Source of the DNA: Cryptomeria japonica
Lineage: Eukaryota; Streptophyta; Pinopsida; Cupressales; Cupressaceae
Length of the DNA stretch: 60,000 nucleotides
Assembly: GCF_030272615.1 (NCBI RefSeq)
Contig: NC_081414.1
Span: 333,795,427-333,855,426 of the forward strand
Direction: 5' to 3'
This document shows, one piece after another, positions 34,103 through 44,292 of this stretch; positions within the stretch are counted from its first letter, which is position 1, and the number at the start of each line of letters is the position of its first letter. The notes under the pieces were generated by a model. That model saw only the letters and a program-made list of their open reading frames with translations, made no database searches and was not told the DNA's origin. A program made the position numbers and the translations under genes.

Positions 34103-34741
34103 TCAAAAATTGTATTTGATAGAAACATGTTTAGTTTTAGAGTGAAATACCGGATTCTTAGATATATCAATTGTTGTTGAATTATCACAATAGATGATTA
34201 TAGGTTCTGTGCATTTTACTTTTATGTCCTTCAACATTTGTTTGATCCATAATACCTGAGTACAATTGGTTTTTGTTGCAACATATTCTGATTCTGCTGT
34301 TGATAATGATGTACAACTATGTTTCTTGCTCAACCATGAAATCAATATGCTACCAAGAAAGAATTCCCCGTTGGTGGTGCTCTTTCTATCATCTATATCT
34401 CCTATCCAATTAGCATTGGTGTATGCACATAAATCAAAATTTTCATCTTTAGGATACCATAAACCAAGATTTGGTGTGCCTTGTAAATTCCAGAAAATCC
34501 TTTTTACTGTTGATTCATGATTTTCTCTAGGATTACTCTGAAATATTGAAACAATACACACTGCATTCATTATATTAGGTCTTTTTTGTGTCAAATATAG
34601 TAAACCTCCAATCATAGATTTGTATCTTGTCGGATTAATAGGAGTTGAATCATCTTTCGATGATAGTTTATTAGTTGTAGTCATAGGAGTACTTACCGGT
34701 TTAGAGTTTTCCATGCCAAATTTCTTTAGTAATTCCTTCAA
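34103..34741 (-). pseudogene. Copia-2 RNase H region
   Basis: A 212-codon block with YKSMIGGLLYLTQKRPNI, then the RNase H text LCAYTNANWIGDIDDRKSTT, WLSKKHSCTSLSTAESEYVA and YCDNSTTIDISKNPVFHS. The first catalytic Asp of the usual YTDADWAG is Asn (YTNANW), and a second Asp in the same motif is Asn as well. The element's end, with QIVDIFTKPLP-like text, continues at about 34090-34000. Confidence 0.9.
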
Positions 34742-34777
34742 ATACTTTGATTGACATAAAAATATACCTTTATCAGT

Positions 34778-35539
34778 CTAATAAATCTGCAATCCTAAAG
34801 AGAATTTTATCTCCCCAATCATAGACATTTCAAATCCTTCCTGCATCTTGTTAGAAAAGTCTTTACACAATCCATCTTCTCCTCCAAAAATGATGTCATC
34901 AACAAAAACTTCAATAACCAAAATGTCTTCATTAGTCACTTTGAAGTATAAGTTGTTGTTAGCATTACCTTTATTGTAACCAAGTTTCATAAGATATTTG
35001 TCCAATCTAGCATACCAAGCTCTAGGAGCTTTCTTCAATCCATATAAAGCTTTCCTTAACCTGCAAACCATATTTTTATCATTTGTTAATAAAAATCCAT
35101 TAGGTTGCTCAATGTAAACTTCCTCTTCAAGATCACCATTCATAAATGCACATTTAACATCCATTTGATATACTTTATAGTTTTTGTGTGCTGCAAATGC
35201 AAGAAATAATCTGACTGCCTCAATTCTAGCTACCGATGCAAAGGTTTCATTGTAATCAATTCCCTCATTCTGTGAATATCCCTTACACACTAGTCTTTCT
35301 TTGTTTCATATTACCTTACCATCTTCATTAAGTTTATTTCTGAATACCCATTTAGTTCCAATTACATTTTTATTTTTAGGTCGGGGAACCAATGTCCATG
35401 TGTTGTTCTTTTCAATTTGTTCCAATTCATCTTCCGTAGCCTTAATCCAATGTTTATCTTCACATGCCTCAATGATAGATGCTAGTTCAATTTGAGAAAT
35501 TAAACATACCTCTTCATTTGCCAGTCTTCCTCTTGTCAT
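34778..35539 (-). pseudogene. Copia-2 reverse transcriptase
   Basis: The block at 35306-35539 carries the RT lead-in (WIKATEDELEQIEKNNTWTL, GTKWVFRNKLNEDGKV). A TGA follows where the usual text has Arg. The block at 34778-35290 carries CKGYSQNEGIDYNETFASV, YQMDVKCAFMNGDLEEEVYI and the intact active site FVDDIIFGG, ending with FSLGLQIY. RT catalytic residues are present, but stops break the chain. Confidence 0.9.
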
Positions 35540-36307
35540 AACTCCTTGATACTTATTCCCAATTATCTAACTTTCAGAGTGATTCAATCTTACATACCTG
35601 GGTGTGTTCACTTGTTGTTGTTCTTTAGTCACTGTGGAATTCTCTGATGATGTCGGTGTGATTGGATCAACATTCTATACCAGTGCATTCGGTATAGGTT
35701 TATTTGTGATTATCTCAACTGTCGGTTCAGAATCCATATGCCTTAAATTTGTTCTAAATCGTTCATCAATCTTCACATTTGCACTCTCAATGTTTTTCTG
35801 CAATCTCTTATTAAAACATCTATATGCTTTGCTCTTAGATGAATACCCAAGAAATATTCCTTCATCACTTCTAGCATCAAATTTACCAATATACTCATCT
35901 CTCCTAATGTAACATTTGCTTCCAAATGTTGTGAAGTACTTAAGAGTAGCAATATTACCAAACCATAGTTCATAGGGTGTCCTATCGGTTTCACCTTTGA
36001 TGTGAACTCTATTGAAAGTGTAAACCGTTGTATTCACTACTTCTCTCCAATACACATGAGGTAGATTTTCTTTTGATATCATGCTTCTAGCTGCATCCAA
36101 AATAGTTCTATTCTTCTTTTCCACAACTCCATTTTGCTGAGGTGCCTAAGGTGCTGATAGTTGTCTTCTTATTCCATTCATTTCACAAAATGTATTGAAC
36201 TCCTTAAATGTAAATTCACCTCTTTGATCTGATCTTAAACATTTGATTTTCTTCCTGGTTTCATTCTCTACAAGTACCTTGAATAATTTGAATTTCCCAA
36301 AAGCTTA
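35540..36307 (-). pseudogene. Copia-2 integrase core and C-terminal region
   Basis: In frame with RT. Near 36230-36120 the core reads CLRSDQRGEFTFKEF and, after a TAG, APQQNGVVEKKNRTI (third catalytic residue Glu present). 35675-36124 continues with NTTVYTFNRVHIKGETDRTP, FGSKCYIRRDEYIGKFDARS and EGIFLGYSSKSKAYRCFNKR. Stops at 35675 and near 35570 both look like CAG to TAG. Confidence 0.88.
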
Positions 36308-37010
36308 TTATTTCTCCCTGAGAAAAGTAAACCAACACATTCTAGAATAATCATCAATGATTAGCATAAAGTATCTATCTCCCTGTAGACTTCTTGTTCT
36401 CGTCGGACCACATAAGTCAGTATGAACTAAATCAAGAACATCATTGGTTTTCTCATAAATACTCTTAAAAGTTGTTCTAACTTGCTTTTCCATTTGACAT
36501 TCCTTACATACCGGATTATGAGGTTTTATAATCTTAGGTAAATCCCTTACTGCCTTAGATGAACTAATCTTCACAATGCAATCAAAATTTACATGACAGA
36601 GTCTTTTGTGCCATAACCAACTTTCATCAATGTGTACAATCAAGCATGTCTTTTCAATGTTATTCAAATGAAAGATATTACCTCTAGTCTGATTACCAGT
36701 TGCAATTTCCAAACCAGTTCTATTCATGATTTTGCATTTACCATTCTTGAATTGTAACTGAAATCCTTTTTCAACTAATTGGCCAACACTCAAAAGATTG
36801 TGCTTCAAACCTTTAGCATAATAAACATTGTCAGTATTGTGCTTACCATCAAAAGATATAGTGCCTTTTCCTCTGATCAAACAAGCTTTGTCATCTCCAA
36901 ATCTTACTATACCTCCATTGTATTCCTGAAAAGATAAGAATTTACTTTTATCACCAGTCATATGATGTGAACATCCAGAATCTATATTCCATTCATCCTT
37001 TTATTCAACT
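36308..37010 (-). pseudogene. Copia-2 protease end, GAG-pre-integrase and integrase zinc region
   Basis: The protease active site reads WNIDSGCSHHM near 36990, flowing into the 217-codon block MTGDKSKF...GLKHNLLSVGQLVEKG. The integrase zinc region is LWHKRLCHVNFDCI with CKECQMEKQVRTTF, and the first catalytic Asp is in VHTDLCGP or DDYSRMCWFTFL. The Gly of the usual RLGH is Cys (RLCH). Confidence 0.88.
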
Positions 37011-37118
37011 TTAGCTACCAGGGCCTGATGGAACAGTAGGTGTCATTTGATCTTCTATTATTGCAACAAAATCCCATCCATTGTCTCCTGTTTCTTCATC
37101 AGAATCATTAGTAACTCC

Positions 37119-38105
37119 TTAATCAACATAGTAACAAGATTTGTCTCTATTTTTCTTGAATCGGTATCTCTGATATTCAGGGTTAGGCTTATATGTTCTT
37201 TTAGCTTCTTCTCTTAATCTTCCATGTCTATTCGGACATCTAGATGCCATATGACAAAATTCATTACAATTAAAACATTTAAAAGGTGCTTTACCTTCAT
37301 ACTTACTTACAATAGGACCTTTAGGCTTTTTCCTTGCAAATAGTGCTTCAAGCTCTTCAAGTTCTTCATTTTCCCTCCTGATGCCTTCAAGTTCTCTTGC
37401 ATAAAGTTCTTTCCAATCAGATTTATCAGGTGATGATGAAGATGTTGTGAATGATGATGCTTTGAAAGCTAAATCTGTCTTAGTTGTAGCAACATAACCA
37501 AATTCCTCAAGCTCAAATGCTGAAAGTTTTCCAACCAAGGTATCTTTAGACATTGATGTATTAGGCATGGTTCTCAACTCATTAATAGTAGTTACTTTCA
37601 TTTTGTATGCTGGTGGCAATGCTCTTAAGACTTTAGAAACAATTTCATCTTCACTCAAGGAACCTCCACAACATTGTATTCCTAAAACAATTTCATTAAC
37701 TCTTTCCATAAAAGCAAAAATTCTTTCATCTTCTTCCATTTTCAAATTTTCATACCTAACCCGGAAGCATTCCAGTTTTGCAATTTTGACAGTGGAATCA
37801 CCTTCATTCAATGTCTCCAATTTATCCCAAATAGCTTTAGCAGTAGATCGGTCTGATAATCTCATGATTTGTTGATCTGACAAGGCGCTCAAAAGTGCTT
37901 CTCTGGCTTTACAATCATTCTCTTGATCCTTACCCAATGTAGGTGGATTAGGTTGATTCGGTGTAGGACCAACATAACCATTCTGTGTAACATCCCATAT
38001 GTCTCTTCCAATGAAATTCAAATGAGTCTCCATTATGATCTTCCATATACCATAGTTAGTTCCATCAAGTTTCAGATTGCCCTTTCTGAAATAGTTAGTT
38101 GCCAT
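37119..38105 (-). CDS. Copia-2 gag (328 codons)
   Basis: Starts at ATG with MATNYFRKGNLKLDGTNYGI, the usual copia gag start (LDGTNYxxW). Capsid helices follow (AREALLSALSDQQIMRLSD, FRVRYENLKMEEDERIFAFM, VSKVLRALPPAYKMKV), then a coiled segment and one intact CCHC knuckle CFNCNEFCHMASRC at residues about 277-290. It stops at TAG/TAA-type stop 37119 instead of running into protease. Gag forms the virus-like particle and binds genomic RNA. This is the best preserved gag of a copia element in the window. Confidence 0.9.
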   Translation of the reverse strand: MATNYFRKGNLKLDGTNYGIWKIIMETHLNFIGRDIWDVTQNGYVGPTPNQPNPPTLGKDQENDCKAREALLSALSDQQIMRLSDRSTAKAIWDKLETLNEGDSTVKIAKLECFRVRYENLKMEEDERIFAFMERVNEIVLGIQCCGGSLSEDEIVSKVLRALPPAYKMKVTTINELRTMPNTSMSKDTLVGKLSAFELEEFGYVATTKTDLAFKASSFTTSSSSPDKSDWKELYARELEGIRRENEELEELEALFARKKPKGPIVSKYEGKAPFKCFNCNEFCHMASRCPNRHGRLREEAKRTYKPNPEYQRYRFKKNRDKSCYYVD

Positions 38106-38148
38106 AGAATTTCCTCAAGTTCTTAAACTTCTGCAAAAAAGAGGAATA

Positions 38149-38162
38149 GGCTCTGGTACCAA
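38149..38162 (-). other. Primer-binding site of Copia-2
   Basis: Minus strand TTGGTACCAGAGCC, one base from the initiator tRNA-Met site TGGTATCAGAGC, two bases inside the 5' LTR. Confidence 0.85.
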
Positions 38163-38163
38163 T

Positions 38164-39157
38164 TGTTAGGACCCGGAGGCAACTGAGAGGGGGGGGATGA
38201 ATCAATTGTCTATTAATTTCAACCCAAATATACTTTAACCAAACTTGATACTTAATACCGGTAAACTAAACTTAATGTTGGTAAAAAGATTAACAGTTAA
38301 TAACAATACCGGTGAAACTTAATGCATGAAACAAGAAGAGAAATAATATCCACAACACATAACACAAAGATTTGTACGTGGAAACCCAGTAAGAGGAAAA
38401 ACCATGGTGGGAAAACTTACCCACAATCAAATGATACTATTGCAGATAGTATGTGTATACAAATGGGGTCTGCACATGCAGATAGGCCAGCTGCCTAGAG
38501 CTCACTGCTCAATCACAAAATGAGAGTCACGCTGACTATAATTGGATGATTAAATCCAATGATAATGTACTGCTCAAGGTAGCATCTCCAATGTTGGATT
38601 AAGTACCAGTTACTCAATATCACAACCTTATAATACCTTATCTCATCTCCTATTGTTTCAATCTCATAATTGAGATCTTACATATATACCAAAACCTAAG
38701 ACCAAATGTGTAGGTCGGCTTACTACGAATAATATAATAAAATCTATTACAAGTAAGTCAAGATGTGATGCATCATGTTGGCTCAATAAAAATATTAATT
38801 GATTAAACCATCTCCATAACGTGTCCTACTGATCTAGAATAGATAATGCTTTCCGGTCCATAACCTAGACCCATTTGCCGGTAAACAACAAATATGTCAA
38901 CCCGATTAGACCAATAACCAAATCTCCAAAACCAAGTGTCCAAACCATGTCTTTGACATAACCAAGTGATCTCCAGATGATAACAAGTCATCCTTAGTGC
39001 CGGTGAACAATATAACTTGTTAGTGAACCAGATACCGGTGACTGTGTATGTCACTGAGTCTTGCTAGTGAACATAACCAAAGATCTCCAGAAGGATAAGT
39101 GTTGATAAGTGTTGACATCAATGACAAAACCAATGCAACATATCCATAATACCAACA
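38164..39157 (-). repeat. 5' LTR of Copia-2
   Basis: 994 bp, TGTTAGGACC to ATACCAACA, followed by TTGCA. Compared with the 3' LTR it lacks about 85 bp at about 38610. The open frame 38803-39054 is LTR text. Confidence 0.92.
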
Positions 39158-39162
39158 TTGCA

Positions 39163-39848
39163 CCCCCCAAACAATCAAGCAAATCCTCTATCCTAGGCAT
39201 TGGAAATATATACCTTATGGTGTTCTTGTTGAGAGCTCTTGAGTCAGTACAAAGCCTCCATGTTCCATCCTTTTTGGGTGCCAAAACTGCAAATACTGCA
39301 CATGGGCTAAGGCTCTTTCCAATCAGGTCAGAATATAGTAACTGTTGAATCTACCTTTCCATATCCTCATTTTGTTGTGGTGTGAGTTTGTATGCAGCCT
39401 TGTTAGGTAATGTAGCCCTTGGGATCAGGTCAATGCAGTGACTGATCTCTCTCATTGGTGGCAAACTCCTTGGTACTCCATCTACAACTATTCCTTGGTA
39501 TCTGCCAATGATCTCCTTTGCTTCCTGACTGAGACCCTTGTCCTTTTCTTCTGCCCTATCATCTGCAACAGGCTTCCCCTTTGAGGTTGGCATTGTAAGC
39601 AATACAAAGCATATTCCTTCTTCCATCTTTATCTCCTTGAGGAATGGTTTTCCTTCCATCATCATCACTTTGGACTCAGTTTCTTTTTGCTCTTCATAGT
39701 TTTCAGTCAGGGGCAGTATCTCTATGACTTTGCCATTCTTTGTGATGGAATAGGTATTCCTCAATCCATCATGGTGTGCTTTGAGGTCATACTGCCATGG
39801 TCTTCCAAACAAGAGGTGACAAGCATCCATGTTAACAACATAAAACAA
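39163..39848 (-). pseudogene. Chromovirus protease end and N-terminal RT
   Basis: 39351-39848 holds the end of the protease domain (FYVVNMDACHLLFGRPWQYD), a linker and the RT lead-in (YQGIVVDGVPRSLPPMREIS, HCIDLIPRATLPNKAAY). After a TAG where Gln fits, the frame continues at 39348-39163 with PCAVFAVLAPKKDGTWRLC, DSRALNKNTIRY and PRIEDLLDCLGGA, where Copia-2 interrupts it. Confidence 0.88.
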
Positions 39849-39872
39849 AATCTTATCTTTATATGCTCCTAT

Positions 39873-40130
39873 CTAGAATTCTACCCATGACTTATCTCCT
39901 ACAAGAGTTTTTTGTCGTTTTGTGAGACAAGACACCTTATAGGGGTATGGATGGGGTATCCTCCTCAATTTCAACTTCTCTACCATTTCTATTGACACAA
40001 AATTCTCAGTAGACCCTGAGTCAACCAAAACTTTACATACCTTTCCTCCTAATTGGCAAGTGGCGCGGAAGATAGTCTTCCTCTGAGGTGGCTCCATAGG
40101 TGTTGGTACCTTCAAGAGGGTTCTTCTCAA
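39873..40130 (-). pseudogene. Chromovirus aspartic protease
   Basis: An 85-codon block with the intact active site VLVDSGSTENFVSIEMVEKL. It would cut the Gag-Pol chain. A TAG after VEF separates it from the next block in the same frame; the usual sequence would have Gln there. Confidence 0.88.
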
Positions 40131-41324
40131 TATTAGTGCCTCTCCAATCTCTGGATAACCATATGATTCAGGTTTACTACTACCTTGGTAATCTGATTCT
40201 TGGGTTAGATTGACTCTACTTTATCTTTGGGAGCTAGATCCCATCTTTTTCAGGCATCTGTTGGCAATGTGTCCCTCTTGGTTGGAGTTAAAACAATTTA
40301 TTAGTCCTGCTCCTCTTCCTAATGATCTTCCTCTGAAATTTGCCCTTCTACCTCTTGAGTTGCCTTTGTTGTTGTTGTCATTCCTTGAGGAGTCTTGACT
40401 GATCTCTCCTTGAAATTCAAAATTTGATCCTCTTCCTCTGAAGTTGCTCCTTCATCTTGGTTGCTTACCCGTTCCTCTACTGCTTTGCTCTTGTCTTCTT
40501 TTGAGCTTCTCCTCTACCTTTAATGCCAATTGATAGCATCTATGAATAGTGTCAAGGCACAAGAGGTAAAAATATTCTTGTATGTTCCACCTTAGGTCAT
40601 TTAGATACCTTGCCACTCTTTCACTTTCATCTTCAACCTTCTTAGACTGTATACTCAATTTCTGAAATTCTTTAGTATAGGCACACACATCCATCTCTTT
40701 TTGCCTGAGATTCTACCTTCTCTTATGTAATTGGACTTCATAGTCCTCAAGTACATATACTCCCTTGATCTCTGTAATCATCTTCATCCAAGAGGTGATA
40801 ATTCCTCTTCCCTCTTTCACTCTTTCTCCTTGCACAAAATCCCACAATGTTAGGGCTTCTCCCTGCATTTTTGACTTGGCAATCTTCATCTTTTCGTTGT
40901 CAGCAATGTCTTCACATTCAAAGAAGTTGTTTAAGGACTCTATACAGTCCATCACCCCATCGACATCCATCTTCCCATTGAAAATAGGAAGGTTTGATTT
41001 CTGGTCCATGGTTCACCTCTCCACAGACTTCAAGGCATTAACCAGGTACCTATGCTCTATAGGAACTTCCTCTTCTTCCTGCCCTTGTGGGTTCTCCTCT
41101 TCTTCTCCCACTTCCTCTGAGCCATTAGGTCTTCTCTCTAGCCTGCCTTCCAAGTTCTCAATCAACCTTCTAAGCCAATCATTTTCTTCTCTATTCTCTT
41201 GCACCATCCTGGAAAGTTCCACATTTTTCACCTTTGGGCATTCTTCTAGCCTCACCCTCTGATTGTTCTGCTGACATGTACTATTATTCTTCCCAAAAGG
41301 ATTCCTCCTATGCTCTGATACCAA
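40131..41324 (-). pseudogene. Chromovirus gag
   Basis: Three blocks in one frame (41013-41324, 40713-41009, 40452-40694) separated by stops that fit CGA-to-TGA and CAG-to-TAG. They read as an acidic N-terminus, the capsid domain (PIFNGKMDVDGVMDCIESLN, YTKEFQKLSIQSKKVEDESE) and a basic region. Near 40310-40270 a knuckle reads CFNSNQEGHIANRC, with Ser for the second Cys. The 41324 frame begins inside the primer site without ATG; the first ATG in it is at about 41207. Confidence 0.85.
41311..41323 (-). other. Primer-binding site of the chromovirus
   Basis: Minus strand TGGTATCAGAGCA, exact initiator tRNA-Met type, just inside the 5' LTR. Confidence 0.88.
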
Positions 41325-42468
41325 TCTGATGCAGAGTCCCGATATAGGTATAGGATAGGTTCCCCTAATCTATGAACACACCAAGAACCCTAACAATCAC
41401 ACAACACTCCTAGGGGTTAAGGAATATCAATTTGACAAGTCCCACATCACTTTCTTCCAAACAAAAGACTACCGGTACAAGGTATCTTTCATTTACCAAT
41501 ACAAATGTCTCTACGGTCAACAATGGTTTGGTCCCTTCTCCAATGTAACAATGGATATCTAAGGTTTGATTTGAAGTCCCCTAGGTCTGGGAGACCTACT
41601 TCAATCATTGAACTCAGGTTCCCTCTACCGGTTTGGTTAACTGCTACAACAAGGCCTACAAAACCTAGTAGCCCTGCCAGACCGGTCTTCCACACTTAAC
41701 TCTTTATTTCTCCAAAATACCAGACAAAAAATCTTAGATTTGGATACCCTTTTGGGAGTTACAAAACATATCCTAAGGGTTCTTATTGGTAGGGAACATA
41801 AGAATCCAACCCCTACTTTGGTTAGGAGATCGGTATAGCCCAATTAGGCCTATTTTACAAAGGAGTGTGTCGACAAAGACCTTAACTCACCAAAACAACT
41901 TAAAGAATACTCTTAAGCCATTTCAAATACACAAATTCATAACTCTTAGGCCATGACCATACCTTTAACCCCTGATGTGAGACCTGTTTGCTTACACTTG
42001 TTGGTGGCCACATGGAGTTGCCCACCTTAATGCATCAAACCCTTGCCTCCAACTGGTCCTAACCTACAAAAGGCCTTTACAATCCTAAAATAAATTGGCC
42101 CTAATTGCATCCCCTCCAAAGTCATGAACCATCAATGAAGGATCAGCAAGGTAAGGTCATTTCTTTGCAAAACCCTAGACAAAACTGTCAAATCTAGAAC
42201 ACTTCCAGAAATTTGTCGACTTTTTCCTTATCTTGATGAATTAGGACCTCAAGTTTGATGCATATAAAATGTTATTGGCCACTCTAACACATCCCACTTG
42301 TTTCCTAATTCCAAATTGATCGTACAATATGGTACACCATGTAGAATAACGGAATTGCAAGAAATTCTCAGAAATATATTACTTCAATAATGCCAAAAGT
42401 TTATAAAATTATTCTCTCCCCCCCAATGATGATTGGGGATGACATTTTATACCTTCCTCAATGGTTAT

Positions 42469-43078
42469 TGTATATGGTGAAAATGTCTAACAATAACAAC
42501 AATATTGAAAGGCTAAATGAATTCAACCACAAAACCCTAGCCTAACAATCAACAAAGATCCACCATAACATATGAAGATTACCTAAGACAATGCAAATCA
42601 AATGAAATCACAAAGATCATACCATCACATGTCGAATAGGGTTTTGATCTCCATCCTTCCTATCTCCATTGATCTTGCTTGATATATTTGCTCTCAGATT
42701 GCATGTGCACAAGAGCTCAACAAAGAACAGAATGTGGTTGCAAGTAGGATCGTAGTGTAGTCAAAATGATCATTAGGGTTTGATAATGAAGGAAGCATCT
42801 TCTTAAATAGAAGACACAATATGAAATGGAGGGATAAGATTGAGAGGTGTAAAAAGGAAGCCGGCTAGGATTAGAGGGTAGGTAGAAGAAATAATAAAAT
42901 AATGAAAGGGGTAGGTAGTGTAGGAATTAAGAGATGAATGACATGTGTCATGGGTAGAAAAAGCTAATGAATTAATTAAATAAATAAAGATTTATTTAAT
43001 TAATAGAAGAATTAAGCTTAGATAATTAAATAAATAAAATATTTATTTAATTAGACATGACAATTTTAGGTGTCTACA
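42469..43078 (-). repeat. 3' LTR of the Tat-like element
   Basis: 610 bp, plus-strand limits TGTATATGGTG and GGTGTCTACA. Its right part has the palindromic text AATTAAATAAATA / TATTTATTTAATT. The copy at 57980-58739 is 150 bp longer owing to extra repeats of this kind. Confidence 0.93.
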
Positions 43079-43095
43079 TTTTGCCCCTCTTTGAG
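43079..43095 (-). other. Polypurine tract of the Tat-like element
   Basis: Minus strand CTCAAAGAGGGGCAAAA, the same 17 bases as in the LARD (16437-16453). Confidence 0.9.
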
Positions 43096-43420
43096 ACAAT
43101 GCGGCTTGTCGCGTTGTTTCAAAGAAGATAAGATGAACTGATACAGAGTTGCCCCAGTATGGAAATGATATGCCCCCTCGAGAGATTGGATGAAAATGTC
43201 TAAAAAGATTGCAGACAATCTCTCGATAAGAAAGAAAGGCTAGAATGGACTGACCGAATAAAGTGACAGTCACAGGATGAAGAAGACTGACTCGGGAAAT
43301 GAAGGCTAAGGATAGGGTAGGCTATAAGATAGACCACGGGCAAAAGACATCCTCATTGTCATCTACACCATCATGAGATCAAAGTGCAGAGCGAGAAAAG
43401 AGTAGGAGCAGTCAAAAACA

Positions 43421-43486
43421 ATGGCTTTCATGCATAGATTCGATCGTGTTCGCCGATTCCAGAGGCTAGCAAAGGCAGGAGAGCCG
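43421..43486 (+). pseudogene. PMD gene exon 1
   Basis: 66 bases, 22 codons, with a basic N-terminus (MAFMHRFDRVRRFQRLAKAG). The donor GTAAGT follows directly after GAGCCG. The start lies 343 bp from the LTR. The in-phase join to exon 2 and the consensus donor are the main evidence; no transcript is available. Confidence 0.65.
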
Positions 43487-43602
43487 GTAAGTACCACCAA
43501 ACCTCCTCGTACTTTGACGTATTTATTTTTGTCATTAATGCATGCTAGTTAGAGCAATAAATGCGCTTAGGAATAGGATACAAAAAAGTCTAAAATCGTG
43601 TA

Positions 43603-43870
43603 ACCATGTCTGCGTCGGTGCCAGGCGTGTCTGTGTCCGACAGGCGCGTCTGTGTCGGTGCCAGGCACGTCTGTGTCTGGAACCGCATCTATGTCAAATG
43701 CGGGCGCGTTTATGTCATGCAGAAGCGTTTGTGTTTCAAAGTCACATTTATGAAAAATATAGGCACGTTTATGTCATACGGGCGCGTCTGTGTTGTTTAG
43801 GTGCGCTTGTGAAGTCTATAGGCGCGTTTGTGAGTTAAAAGCACGTTTATGTTCGAAAATGCAAGGTTGT
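43603..43870 (+). repeat. GCGYCTGTGTC array in the PMD intron
   Basis: About fourteen units of 18-22 bp with core GGCGCGTCTGTGTC and variants (GGCACGTCTGTGTC, GGCGCGTTTATGTC, GGTGCGCTTGTGAA). It is in the sense of the antisense gene, so on the element's own RNA it appears as the complement (ACACAGACGC). The leader arrays at 56128-56410 and 57630-57870 have the uncomplemented form on that RNA. Confidence 0.85.
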
Positions 43871-43980
43871 GTCTTCTAGGTCAAATCGGCAGTTCTGTGA
43901 TGAACATACGCTGTCGATTGGATAAGCTGCTGAGAGGATACACTCAAGCAGGTCCTCTAGGAAGACTAGGATAGATCAAG

Positions 43981-44256
43981 GCACTTTGTGATGAATAGTG
44001 AGCACCAAGATAGAGTACTTTGTGATGAACAGGGAGTACCCAAAGTATGAGCAGCACTTTGTGATGAACAGGGAGTGCAAATGTGAGTAACACTTTGTGA
44101 TGAACAGTGAGTGTCACACACGTAGTACTTTGTGATGAACAGGGAGTACTACTAGGATAGAAGCAACACTTTGTGATGAACAGTGAGTGTCACTAGGATA
44201 GATAACCATATGCATTTAGATAAAAAAAGTAGCATTTTGTGATGAACAGTGAATGC
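43981..44256 (+). repeat. Seven-unit hairpin array with covarying stems
   Basis: Each unit is a 5-bp arm, a 15-nt loop TTGTGATGAACAGKG and the complementary arm. Arms: GTACT/AGTAC (44015-44039 and 44125-44149), GCACT/AGTGC (44054-44078), ACACT/AGTGT (44090-44114 and 44166-44190), GCATT/AATGC (44232-44256). Unit 1 (43981-44005; GCACT/AGCAC) is imperfect, and a remnant is near 43893. Stem positions 1, 2 and 4 change together on both sides, while the loop hardly changes (ATAGTG in unit 1, otherwise only G/T at one site). Spacers of 11-41 bp differ. This points to selection for base pairing, in RNA or as a palindromic site in DNA. Confidence 0.85.
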
Positions 44257-44292
44257 CACCATGACTGACATGATTGATTTGCTTGACTGCAG

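Larger units (their letters stand above)
32491..39157 (-). mobile_element. Copia-2: complete copia element inside the chromovirus RT
   Basis: A 6667-bp minus-strand element with target duplication TTGCA (32486-32490, 39158-39162). The 3' LTR is 32491-33570 and the 5' LTR 38164-39157, both starting TGTTAGGACC on the plus strand. Primer site, gag, protease, integrase, RT, RNase H and polypurine tract are in copia order. Pol keeps one frame from 36961 to 34103 with several stops; gag is in a different frame, so a shift lies near 37.0-37.1 kb. Confidence 0.95.
43487..44292 (+). other. PMD gene intron (806 bp)
   Basis: GT...AG intron with consensus donor GTAAGT and acceptor CTGCAG preceded by a T-rich stretch (GATTTGCTTGACTGCAG). 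Nearly all of its length is occupied by two tandem arrays (43603-43870 and 43981-44256). Both would be present in the pre-mRNA only. Confidence 0.65.

Noticed and set aside
43981-44256. Array as a C/D-box snoRNA cluster (GTGATGA in the loop matches box C)
   Set aside because: The units are only 25 bp long, no CTGA box D sits at the right distance, and the box-C-like bases lie inside a hairpin loop rather than next to a terminal stem.
43981-44256. Array as CRISPR repeats
   Set aside because: Plant nuclear context, irregular short spacers, varying unit ends, and no cas genes.
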